Assembly: GCA_014905825.1 (NCBI GenBank)
Contig: JACGCN010000084.1
Span: forward strand, 22,924 to 86,923
Length of the DNA: 64,000 nt
DNA from: Lyophyllum atratum
Taxonomy: Eukaryota > Basidiomycota > Agaricomycetes > Agaricales > Lyophyllaceae
Direction: 5' to 3'
The notes beneath the pieces were generated by a model that was not told the DNA's origin, made no database searches, and saw only the letters and a list, made by a program, of their open reading frames with translations. Below are positions 34,197-45,095 of this stretch, one piece after another. A program made the position numbers and the translations under genes. Within the stretch, counting starts at the first letter, position 1. Every line of letters begins with the position of its first letter.

Positions 34197-36405
34197 ATGG
34201 CAGCCATCATTCCAGCTTCGACAGTAGCGGAACACGCGACCAGAGATAGTTGCTGGATTATAGTCCATAGTACGTGCGCGGAGTTCTCTCTATTATCTCG
34301 CCAACCTTATCGTTCGCTGCCTAGACAAAGTGTACGACGTCACAGATTTTTTAGACGGTCTGTTACCTCTATAACGCCTAATGCACTGCCTTCATTGATT
34401 ACTACATGTGCAGAGCATCCTGGTGGAAGCAAGATCGTCCTCAAGTACGCTGGAAAAGATGCAACGTGCGTCTGAGCTTCCTCTGCCCAGAAATTTCACG
34501 TCAACTTGACTCCAGTGAAGCGTATGAGCCTATCCACCCTCCCGATGCTATCACGACGAACCTACCAATAAACAAGCAGTACGTGCCAGGAATTTCCAGA
34601 AGCAAACGAAAATTGGGATACCTTCACCTTTAGCATTGGATCCATTGATCCGACGACGTTTGTCAAGGCTGTGAAGGAAGTAACAGAGGCAGACAAGAGA
34701 CGCCAAGTGTTGATGGATGCTCGTCCACCTTTGGATGAGGTCCTCAATCTCCACGACTTCGAGGTGTGCCTAGTGCTATGCAGTCTCTTCGCGCCTCGCC
34801 TGACGAAGGTTGAATTTGCACAGGCTGTCGCCAAAAAGATTCTTCCAGACAAGGCGTGGGCCTATTATTCGTCCGCATCAGATGACGAGATAACCATCCG
34901 CGAAAACCGTGCTGCTTATCAGCGGTATGTCCATATCCTGGTTCTCTGGGCGATCCACAACCTCGCGGGCTGTGCAGAGTCTGGTTCCGTCCCCGGGTGT
35001 TGCGTGATGTCACCTCCGTTGATTGGTCCACCACGATCCTTGGCCAAAAATCGACTTTGCCTGTTTACATCGTAAGTCGGTAAGCCTCTTGGCGCATCTC
35101 TTCTCAACAAATAGGTGGATAGTCCGCTACAGCGCTTGGCAAGCTTGGACACCCAGATGGCGAGCTCAACCTGACCAGAGCGGCCGCTAAACACGGTGTA
35201 ATCCAGATGGTTTGTACATTTTACAACAGTAATGAAAGGGATCCTAATCTAGTATACCAGCTCCCGACTTTGGCTTCTTGTTCCTTCGATGAGATGATTG
35301 ATACAGCCATGCCAGAACAGCCTCTCTTCCTACAGCTGTATGTGACATTCACTATCTTTCAAACCTTTGCCAAGCATCGCACACTTAGATATGTCAATCG
35401 CGACCGCCAAATTACCAAAAAATACGTTCAGCACGCTGAGAAACGAGGCGTTAAGGCTCTTTTCATCACAGTCGATGCACCACAGCTGGGACGATGCGAG
35501 AAGGACATGAGGATGAAATTCGTGGACGATGACGCTGGCGCGAAGGTACAGGAAGGTCGATCTGATGTCAAGAGAAATGAAGGCGTCGCAAGAGCCATTA
35601 GTGTAACTAATTTTAGTCGGCCACCATTGCCTAGGGCTGACCGCTCATTTCTAGTCTTTCATTGACCCCAGTTTATCCTGGAAGGATATTCCATGGTTCA
35701 GAAGTGTTACAAACAGTATGTCCAGCTGCACTTGTAAGAAGAAATTGCTGACTTTGTTTGACCTAGTGCCGATCATCCTTAAAGGTCTTGCTACACCAGA
35801 AGATGCCATCCTCGCTCTCGAAGCAGGCTGCCAAGGCATCGTTTTGAGTAACCACGGCGGTAGACAACTCGACACCAGCCGGTCAGGTCTGGAGAACTTG
35901 ATCGAGATCGTCGCAGCTCTGAAAAAGCGTGGACCATGGCCAAATCCCAATTTCTCCGTCTTTGTTGACGGCGGCGTACGTCGTGCTAGTGATGTGCTCA
36001 AAGCCCTGGCACTGGGCGCAACCGCTGTTGGCATTGGAAGAGGATTTTTGTATGCTTTCTGCGCCTATGGCCAGGAAGGCGTTGAGAAAGCGATCCAGAT
36101 CCTTCGCGTAAGTTGCTTGGACTGACTGGGTTTGATATTTGAGATATTTCTACGAACTCAATCATCCCTACAGGATGAGTTCGAAATGAACATGCGACTG
36201 CTCGGGATTCGTCATCTTGGCGAACTTGTGCCGGAGATGGTGGACGCTAGTGCACTGCATTCGCATGTTGGCCTCACCCCGAATGACAGTCTATACAACT
36301 CAACTTGTAAGTGGACGCTATGAGGAACGAGTTACCTCGCTAACTGTAGCACCCCAACTAGATCAACCTTTGCGCCTGGCGGAATTCAGAGAGACCAAGC
36401 TTTAG
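34197..36405 (+). CDS. flavocytochrome b2-type FMN alpha-hydroxy-acid dehydrogenase, copy B
   Basis: Paralogue of 28768-31178 with the same haem-plus-FMN layout. ATG 34197: MAAIIPASTVAEHATRDSCW, then (after an intron whose acceptor is the TAG before ACAAAGTG) HNKVYDVTDFLDEHPGGSKI and YEPIHPPDA. The barrel includes [54 protein letters not shown] (Cys where copy A has Arg), [18 protein letters not shown] and [19 protein letters not shown]. It ends in RLAEFRETKL, TAG 36403-36405. All introns are GT-AG, including those at the two positions where copy A has a homologous GC-AG intron. No presequence; C-terminal TKL as in copy A. It is divergent from the PEPM-family gene and convergent with the F-box gene (99 bp). 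Confidence 0.9.
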
Positions 36406-36504
36406 CGTGTTTATTTCAATTATTACCATGCTCACGTAGTTTCTTTATACACCTTGTGTTTCATAGCCTTTGAAGATCCCGACTCGAAGTGGGCCAGAGT
36501 CATG

Positions 36505-38171
36505 TCAGAGGTACTTGAATAGCCATGCATCATCCTTACGATGGAAGTCCTCCTCAATAGCATATTGAACCCTCCATGGTTTCCACTGCGTCAATGTCCG
36601 ATCATGGACGTCCCACAAGCAACGGTTGTAACCAAGGGTATCGAGATGTATCAGGTCGCTGACCAGATCATCTGGATCTATGGGTAAAGTACGCCCAATA
36701 CTATAGAGATGAATAAACCTCAGGCGAGGAAGTTCCTGGAGCCGCTGCAGCTGCAAAATGGTAATTAGCGACTGCCACATAACATAGGGAAAATCGATGC
36801 TTACTAGAGGCGCTAATGCGTTGCTGTCGACGTTTACAGTGCTATCATAATCCCACGGAATAACAAGCTGGATCGCGCTCATTTGGAGTGTAATGATGGA
36901 CGCAAGTGCTTCGAAGTCCCCGATAAGCATGCAATCATGTCCTGCATGAAGTCCCAGGACTTCGAGCCCCCGAATGCTGCGAATAGTTGGAAGTAAAATT
37001 GCGATCATGTCCCAATTGGCGGAACCGAGGCGAAGAGACAGTCGCCGTAGACAGGAACGACTGTTTAGGAATTGAGACAACACTGACATTTCTCCTTCGC
37101 TGACCTGAGGGAGTGACCAAGTCTCGGCGGATAGCCGAAAGGATTTCAAGTTAGGCAGAGAGGTAGGGCTGTGTGGCAGAAAGAGGAAGATTTCTGAGCT
37201 TAGGTAGCCTACTATTGATAATGATTCCAGCGCGGGCAAGTGGTGGAAGATGAGGTCAATGCCAGTCAAGCCAGGCTCATCTGGATGACAAGCGACACAG
37301 AGTTCTAGTTCCGTTAGAGATGCAAACTCATGCATGGATATCCCTTCAATATGACGAGAGAGGAGGCTCAGTCGGCGCAATTTTGGGGACAAGAGTATTT
37401 CTAAGGTACTGGGCGTGGTGCTGGGGTTCACCAAGAGGGTCCAAAACGAAGTATCTGGGTCTGTGGAGTGCATCCTAGGTGGGAGGTGGAAGAGAGTCTC
37501 GAGCTCCAAATGTTGAATTTGCATGGAACGAAGGCGGGGCAGATTTGTAGGAGTGATGGGCGGTGTTCTATCGCGAAGAAATGTACATCATAAGCATAGC
37601 ATACTACTTATTTCAAGTGCAAAACCACTTACGACTGTACGCTGAGAGATCTTAGGTGCAACGGTAGACAGTCAGTCACCTCGCAAGGTAATTCGGGTTG
37701 CCTACCAAACCAATAGAAGGCGTTCAAATCTGACATGACCAGCAAAGCCTTTGCAAGGCACACTGACAGAGAAATTGCGGCGTTAAATAGACTAAGAAGT
37801 CAGAAATGTGACGACTTACATCTCTCGAAGATAGACGGAGAATCTGCATAGGCGATGATACTCAACGTCTTCACGGCGGTAGCAAAACCGCGGTTTACGG
37901 TGATGTGCTCCAAAATCTCCCAGCTATGTCGCATCATAGATTCGGCCACGTTGTCCATGTCCATGAAGAAGTACGGGTATGATTGGAACATTTCGGTGAA
38001 CCCCTGGCCACCAACGAAGTAGAGTTTGACAGAAGCGAATACAAACCGAATCGCGATATCGTGTAATTTGCGTGAAACGTGCAAAAGCGATACCTGATCG
38101 CTGTAAGATAAATAACTTATAATTTCGGTCCATGTTTCGACCGCGAGCAAGGGTTCTGGGAGAAAAGCCAT
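36505..38171 (-). CDS. F-box / leucine-rich-type protein
   Basis: Likely substrate adaptor of an SCF ubiquitin ligase, belonging to a family that is expanded in Agaricomycetes. ATG 38171 starts MAFLPEPLLAVETWTEIISY, followed by LSYSDQVSLLHVSRKLHDIA, an F-box. Two introns (one near 37745-37817, one near 37566-37631) connect to a long LRR-like region (LRSLSVQ, LPRLRSMQIQHLELETL, SPKLRRLSLLSRHIEGISM, LRGLEVLGLH-type units) ending DDAWLFKYL, TGA 36505-36507. About 510 residues. Its target is unknown. It shares a 202-bp divergent gap with the nuclease-helicase gene. Confidence 0.8.
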
Positions 38172-38373
38172 GATGGTGGATGACAAGCTCAGGGCAGTGG
38201 TGACTCAAAATGACGTGAGGACCGTGAACACAATTGCAAAAGCAATGGTGGGTGACTCCACTCGAACGGCTGATCCGCCTTGGGCTCCGATCCCTCGCAG
38301 CACTTATAAACCAGTCAGGCATGGATAGCATTCCCTTTGCTCCCCTCTTGCTGTGAAACCGACACTGGCATCC
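38172..38373. promoter_or_regulatory. divergent promoter between F-box and nuclease-helicase genes
   Basis: 202 bp between the two opposite start codons (38171 minus, 38374 plus). It contains no protein-like frame and should carry both core promoters. Confidence 0.5.
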
Positions 38374-41300
38374 ATGCCAGGGACCGGCAAAGCATCTCTG
38401 TCAGCGACCAACCTCGCCGTTCACCACCACTTCAACTGTGACCTCTATCTATACAATGCTTACCACCGACCCCAAATTCCTGGCTCATACCATGAAACCC
38501 CCGAACTCACCAGGGCTCAATGGCAACGCGGAAACGACTGGGAAAAAATCCCTGTTCGCCTGGCTTGCTCGTGAAAACCTGCTTTTAAGCGTCCCCTCCA
38601 AACCTTTAGATCCAACCGTCTTGCTGGAAAACATACAGGCTGACGATAGAGACCATTTTTTCATTGCTGGTTTGACTTTTTTGCCGCCCCAGGAGATGCT
38701 TGACGCACGCTTTAACGGAACTGGGAGGGATCCTCTTATCTTCGGTCTCGCCAAGCCCGACTTGCTTGAAATCATACGCACGCGGGACGGCGTCAAGTGG
38801 AAAGTCATCGACGCGAAAGTCTCATCAGGCATAAAGGTGCTCATCTATTCCAATATTTCTACTGGTTGGTTGACCAACCCTGTTGCGTTCCTTTAGACGT
38901 CACATCATGCTCAGATATACTTCTATACTTTGTGTCTCGCGTACATTCTACCTCTTCCATTTTTTCGTCCTGAAGGATCAGCGGGAGTCTGGCTGCCACC
39001 ACCCGATGGTTTTGGCAAATCTCCGCCATCGCTGGATGGGCTCAAATCCGTCAACTCTTCGCTCCTATCAACCTCTCTTGATCGTTTTCTCTTCGAAAAA
39101 TTACCTGATATCCTCTCCCTTCCTGCCGAGAATGTCAAGTGGCACTACAATCCACTGTGCCGAGGATGTCCATATGAACAAGATTGCAAGGCGAATGCTG
39201 TCCATCACGGCGAATTAGGTAGTATTCCCAACATTTCTCTCGACGACGTTCAAACATTGAGAGGGCTGCTGCGCATTTCATCTGATTCTATAAATGCGCA
39301 CATATCCGCTAAAGAGGAGACCGACATTGAGGATCTGCACAGACTGATCGCTGAACCGATGAAGCTTGAAACCCTCGCACTATCATTCCCTAGCACGGTA
39401 AAGAAGAGTAGGCGTATCTTGGCCCTTCCAAGGAAGAGCGGACAAATTGTCAGTCCCGTTGTTGAAGCCGCAAGAAGTAAACGTCCCCAAGTGAGAAGCT
39501 TTTAAACTTTATTGACATGCGTCTAAACTTTGCGCCCAATAGGTCAAGCTTCAACGAAACCTAGCCTTCCCTCGGCATGAAGACATCGCTGTGATCATGT
39601 CGCTCATACTGGACCCATCTTCCTCAGGTGGGATAGAGCAATATAGCATCATTGTCATTTCCGCCAAACCATTCCCCATCCCGAATTCGACACTTCACGG
39701 CCCAGTCTCCGATCTCGTTCCAACCCTGGCCCTTCTTATCCAATTGATCATCGACTTTCAGTCAACCTTTTGCCCGAATCTTGTAACCCAGTTTTACGTA
39801 TGGTCACCAAGTGAACAATCGGCTTTACAGGCACACCTGATCAATGTGGCCCTAACGTCCACAACCCATGACGACGAGGTACGCATTTGTATCGGGGCAC
39901 TCGCACAAGGCGCATCTTTGCTGCATACGACGTACCAACCTGTGCTACTATCTGGTGCTCTGTTGAGCTTCTTGTCAAACTCTAGGCGGACCAAGGCGGA
40001 ACATAAGGCTTGTCTCGAGCGATTGGGCCTTTCCACCGAGGGTTCGGCGGCTGAATTGCGTGAACGTGTCGATGGGGAGATCCGCAAGCTCCAGGAAGAA
40101 GGCGGGCGCGTGGCGACGGGCATCGATGACCGCGCAGAACTGGGCCAGATGCAGCGGGTCGTCGTTCTCAAGAGAGAAGTGGAACGCCTGGTTGCTTTGC
40201 CTCTGCCTGGATACTGGGATTTACCGGAATGCGCTGCAGCGTTACTCCCCGATGCCTCTCCGGTGGCACAATGCCCAAGCGAAGAAGAGATATTCAGCAA
40301 ATATCAGAACAATGCAACTGCAGCACTTGAAGAAGCCCTTGCGCGACGCAACGCGAGTATCTACGCGATTATCCGGGACGTTAGAGAGCGTGTCTTGAAA
40401 TTTGGCCACAGCCTGCTTGTGAATGATGCCAAGGCCCTTTCCTCGAACTTTATGGACATCTGCCGCCAGGAGCATATTCGCAAACTTTTCTTTGTGCAAC
40501 AAGTATGTGCCCGACCTTGTTATTTGGTCTCAAGTAGCTCTGTAGCCTGACTTCCCCACAGTTCGAGGTCCTCACTAAGCTGAATGAGCTTTGGCGCTCT
40601 CGAATCGAGGGTTGCTCTGACGCGCCAGTGCTTCAATACCTGAATCCCAGGCTTGGGGCGAATGGACTGGAGCACGTCTTTTATCTCCTGTCAGGGACCC
40701 TCGACATGCCTGGAACGGATAAGACACATTCAACATACGACAAGATCATTGCTTTGGATGAGCCTGATGACCCCGGCAACGATATCCCGGTGGAGGCCCT
40801 CTTTGACGATCTAGCTGTCTCGGGTCTCGTCTTTCCACTCAATAAGTACACTCGCGCGAAGTGGACTTCACAACATCCCACTGTTCAGAAGGAATTGCTG
40901 ATCGCAAATCTCCGGGGTATGGCAATAGACGGAAATCGGACGAAGGTTTTCCTCCAAGCGTGGGGCGGCATGGGCGTCAAATTTATTAAAGGCCGTGACT
41001 ATCGTCTTTCTCCGCGGCTGGTGGATTTCAACACCTCCAAGGCTTTGGCTGTGCTCCTCGAAATGGACTTGCGCTGCGCGTTAGACACATCTCAGGATAA
41101 AGAACATGGCACTGAAGCGCATGGGGGTCTGCCTCTCCTGCAAATGATCATTGACCCCAGGACGTTCGGAAGGACCGCGATGGCCGAAAAATATATGAAG
41201 ACAGAGAACGTGATTCAGAAATTGTTCCGTGACCTGAAAGACTTGGGAAGTGAAGCAGCGGGGTCGTTGATTTTGAAATCCTCCCAGCATGTAGCTGCAC

Positions 41301-43095
41301 AGAGGATCCTGTCCAACCAACTATCCGTCATTTGGGGGCCTCCTGGTAAGCTGCTCGCCCTTTCAAGTTCACATCTGCCAATGCATTGCTTTTTCCTTCC
41401 AGGTACAGGGAAAACATACACGATCGCCTTGTCTTTATTACGCCTTCTGGATGTCCAATACCGTCATGCAGAGGGAGGAAGAAAAATCATATTCATCACT
41501 GCTATGACCCATGCAGCTATCGACGCCTGCCGAAAGAAATTGATTCATCTTATGGGCTGCTATCGCGCAATTGACTCGCTTCCGACGGAATGGTTAAATC
41601 GAGTGTCCGTGGAGCAGGTTCTAAAGGGCAATGAGCATCCAGCCCCATCTTCGTCCAATTCGTCGGCTTATGTTTACGCTGGGACAACATATCAAGTTGG
41701 TGGCTGTCATTTTGTCGATATAATTCCAAGCTGATATGATATCTCCACTTCCGGAAAGCTTTACAACTTCACGAAACGGCACTCTTTCGAGGTTGACTGC
41801 GTCATCATTGACGAAGCAGGCCAGCTTGGTCTGAGTTCCGTCGCACTCGTTATCCGTGCGCTGCGTGCCACAGGAAGAATCATAATTGCAGGCGATTCGG
41901 AACAATTAGCGCCTATCATGAGTGCTCAGTATCCTCAAACAAAGATGCGGCCGCTTTTTGGATCCGTTCTAGACTGTCTCATGGATGCGCCACAAACGCC
42001 GCAAATGAGCCAGCCCGAGAATTCTGATAACAGCCAGTGTTCTATCACAAGCGAGGCGCCATCTTCAAACGTTGTTCAACTCACTGAGAACTTCCGGTTG
42101 GTGACCCGCCGCTACGTATGCATTTCTGCTTGGCTGACTTCATTTTTAATTAGACTAAATCCGGATCTCGGAGAGTTCGTCTCGACCATTTACTCGAGGG
42201 CTTTCAAGCCCCAGAAAGTCCAAGCACGTCAACTCGCGCGCCACCTCAAACTTATCGAGAACGACAAGGGACGGGATCTGGGTATCCAAGCGCAGGTCCT
42301 GGCAGATGTGCAGGTGTTTTTGCTCTCCCTTTCAAAGGTCATGCTCAGGGAGCGGCAAAATGTGCTCCTCCCTCCCGGACTTCACTTCCCTCAGGGCACA
42401 CCAGATATCTCGAACGCCGACACCACGCCACCCCCACAGGCCATTTCTCTCGCCTTGCTGAAACTTAACGCGCGCGGGATGAATTCTATGGTTGAGGATG
42501 TGGGGTACGAGGTCCATGTGCGGGGAGAGGCTTCGGTGGCTGCGGCGCTTGTGGCTTCGATTCAAAGATGCTCGCCCGAGGACGATATCTTTGTGGCTAC
42601 CCCCCATCGGGTGCAGCGAGAGGCCGTGAATACAGCGCTGGCGCGCCTACTACCCAGCGACTTGGGACTCGGGAATTTGAGGATTACAGATGGGAGTGAC
42701 ACGGACTCAGACACGCCTCTAGTAAAAGCATCAGGGAAAGTGACGGTGGACACAATCGAACGCCTACAAGGTCAGTTTATGGTTACCAACTATTTGTTCT
42801 TCCATACTGAATGGTTTATACAAGGCTCTGAAGCCGCATTTGTGATCTGTTTATTCTCTGTGCCGAAGTCGTCTAGCTCGCCAGATCTGGGGTTCTTGCT
42901 CGAACGTAGGCGACTTAACGTGGCGATCAGCCGCGCGAAGACGCTTTGCATAGTGGTGGCTTCGCCAGAGGTATTACGTCCTGGGGTAAACGTACTTGCG
43001 AATGAAGAGAAACGGCAAAGGGGTATGCTTTTCTCAGGGCGTTCGAGGAACGAGCATGGTCGTGCGAGCTGTACGTTAACCTGGATAATTTCTGA
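38374..43095 (+). CDS. Fe-S RecB-like nuclease / RNase-H-like / SAP / SF1 helicase fusion
   Basis: Large DNA-processing enzyme of about 1,450 residues. ATG 38374 (MPGTGKASLSATNLAVHHHF-NCDLYLYNAYH) opens a RecB-type nuclease. Its motifs are GLAKPDLLEI, WKVIDAKVS (Asp..Lys) and QIYFY (QxxxY), with Cys of FNCD plus CRGCPYEQDC as a likely four-Cys Fe-S site. Next comes an RNase-H-like segment (SEQSALQAHL), then a SAP-like motif (ERLGLSTEGSAAELRERV). The helicase has WGPPGTGKTYTIALSLLRLL (Walker A), TAMTHAAIDACRKKL, VIIDEAGQLG (Walker B), AGDSEQLAPI, TENFR and RRRLNVAISRAK. Two frame breaks: one extra A in the A6 run 38543-38548, and one near 43015, after which frame GYAFLRAFEERAWS ends at TGA 43093-43095. 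The order resembles Dna2, but helicase motifs are closer to UPF1/bacterial TM0106 types. Confidence 0.8.
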
Positions 43096-43185
43096 GTACC
43101 GACCTGTTCCGTACCATACGAATATTGCATCATCCTTGCGTCGTAGACAGTACGAAGCAGGGCCTCCCATCACAGACTTCCAAAC

Positions 43186-44553
43186 ATGATCCCGGACTCC
43201 GATCACAGTGATCGAGAAAACATGTTTCCTCCGTCCATGAGCACACGTCCCGAGCACCACATCCCTGACGCCGATGCATCTATTCGACTGACAGACACGG
43301 ATGCAGCAATCGCCCGCCTCTCCGCCGTGCAGAAAGGATATGTCCATGACCCCTATATCAAGTTTTTTGTTCCCCGCGCGCATCTGCAGCAGCCCCGCCC
43401 CCGCTGATCAACGTCGGCACGTTCGTGCGGGGTACCGCGATCGACGAGCTCGTCGATCAATGGCTCACGGTAGCGGACCAGACGGGCTCGCAATGTCAGA
43501 TCGTGAGTCTGGGCGCCGGGAGTGATACGCGGTTCTGGCGCGTCGCGGTACGTTGTCGGGTTTCTCTGTTATATTGGTAGACGTCTCTCTGATGTGCTGC
43601 ATAGCTAGACTGGTACTCATAAGGAGGCTCTCGCAACTTATGTCGAGATTGATTTTCCAGAGGTGACGAGTAAGAAAGCGATGGCGATACGGAAGAGTAA
43701 AGAGTTAAGTGCGGTCTTGGGAACTTCTCCGAGTGACATTCAAGTGGGTAAGATAGTCAACGATGTGTCTTCACAAAATGCTTATTCATATGACAAGCTC
43801 ATGGAGGAACGGTGCTGCATTCTCCCAAGTATCATTTACTTCCAGCGGATCTGCGGCTACCGCCGTCCGCAACACTTGGCAGCCTTCTGGGACCGACGCT
43901 GGACGACGTGAATCCCCCTGTGTTGTCGCCGTCTCTTCCTACGCTTCTCCTATTCGAATGCGTTCTCGTGTATATGGAGCCATCTTCTTCCGATGCTATT
44001 TTACGATGGTTCATAAATTACTTTTCTCCTGAAAAAACGCCTATTGGAGCCATGGTATACGAAATGTTCGCACTAGGAGATGCCTTTGGAAAAGTAATGA
44101 TTAACAATCTCAAGGTATTCGCGAGTTCTTGTGTTCCTCGCTTTTATACATACTGACAATCATGCAGTTACGGAATGTATCTCTACTTGGTGCAGAGCGA
44201 TACCCTACACTGGAGGCACTTCCGCGGAGGTTCCTAAATACAGGTTTCACCGCCGCTCACGCCCTGACCCTCCGAGAGATCCGAAGAACTTATATTGCTT
44301 CGGAGGAGCTCGAAAGGTACACAGACCCTAGACCCTTGCTATATCCACTGACGCCAAGCTCAGATTGTCAACACTTGAAATGTTGGACGAGGTGGAAGAG
44401 TTGGACCTTGTGCTTGAGCACTACGCGGTGACTTGGGGTCTGTTCCTCCCCGCGCTCGAGGCACATGCGTCATGGGGTGGATGGGGGCTTAAAAAAACGG
44501 GATTGATATATAAACAAAATGTGTACATAGTTGTCGGCTGTCCTGATGAATGA
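43186..44553 (+). CDS. PPM1: PP2A leucine carboxyl methyltransferase (LCMT1 / Ppm1)
   Basis: SAM-dependent enzyme methylating the C-terminal leucine of the PP2A catalytic subunit, which controls holoenzyme assembly. ATG 43186 (MIPDSDHSDRENMFPPSMST). Family motifs: IRLTDTDAAIARLSAVQKGY, INVGTFVRGTAIDELVDQWL, CQIVSLGAGSDTRFWRVA (SAM site) joined by an intron to TGTHKEALATYVEIDFPEVT, KYHLLPADLRLP, LLFECVLVYMEP, and GAMVYEMFALGDAFGKVM. Then comes the Phe/Tyr-rich C-terminal part with VEELDLVLEHYAVTWG. The terminal stretch after SWGGWGLKK is longer than I expect for the family; stop TGA 44551-44553. Four introns join without frame breaks, in contrast to its neighbours on both sides. Confidence 0.92.
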
Positions 44554-45095
44554 TGCAAGTCAGCGTGCGGTTCCGATGCTAGACAAAGGTAGACGAGTCA
44601 GAGAGAAGATAAGGTCTGCTGGCAGACATAATCATGCGGGAGCGCCATAGACCTCCCGTCATTGGGATATATGATAAGATGCTCATCACGGATTGAAGAG
44701 AAAAAGGAGACTTACATGATAGTTCGGTTCAGAGGGCGCTGTGCTGGCAAAGTGGCTACGTATTACAGGAGTGCACGGGGTCCTTACGTGAGAAATTTGG
44801 CAAAAATTGAGGCTGCTTGTTGTCCTTGTCCCTCGTCCTTGCCAACAGGACAGACATCTCTCCTTGCCGGATCGCTCCTCAGCGTCCGTAGCCCCTCTTC
44901 TTAGACGTACATCCAGCTGCTTTCTCGCCTGCTGGCAGGTCATTTCTGACGACCCACCACGCGCGACTCAAAGATCCCAACTCATCCGAAAAAAAGCAAA
45001 AGTCACCCGAGAAAACTCGCTTTCTTCGCACAATTCGTAAGACTCTTCCTTCTTGCCTTCTCTGCTCTCCTCTCACAGCCCCTTAATGTCTTAGA
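44554..45095. promoter_or_regulatory. eIF4G upstream region with a leader intron
   Basis: 542 bp between LCMT1 and eIF4G. The second half is pyrimidine-rich. A likely 5'-UTR intron runs from GTAAGA at 45037 to TTAG at 45094, leaving a single A before the eIF4G ATG. Confidence 0.5.

Noticed and set aside
38438..38896. Starting the nuclease-helicase at ATG 38456
   Set aside because: It would drop the LSATNLAVHHHFNCD block, which matches the nuclease N-terminus and supplies the likely first Fe-S cysteine; a one-base run error explains the frame better.
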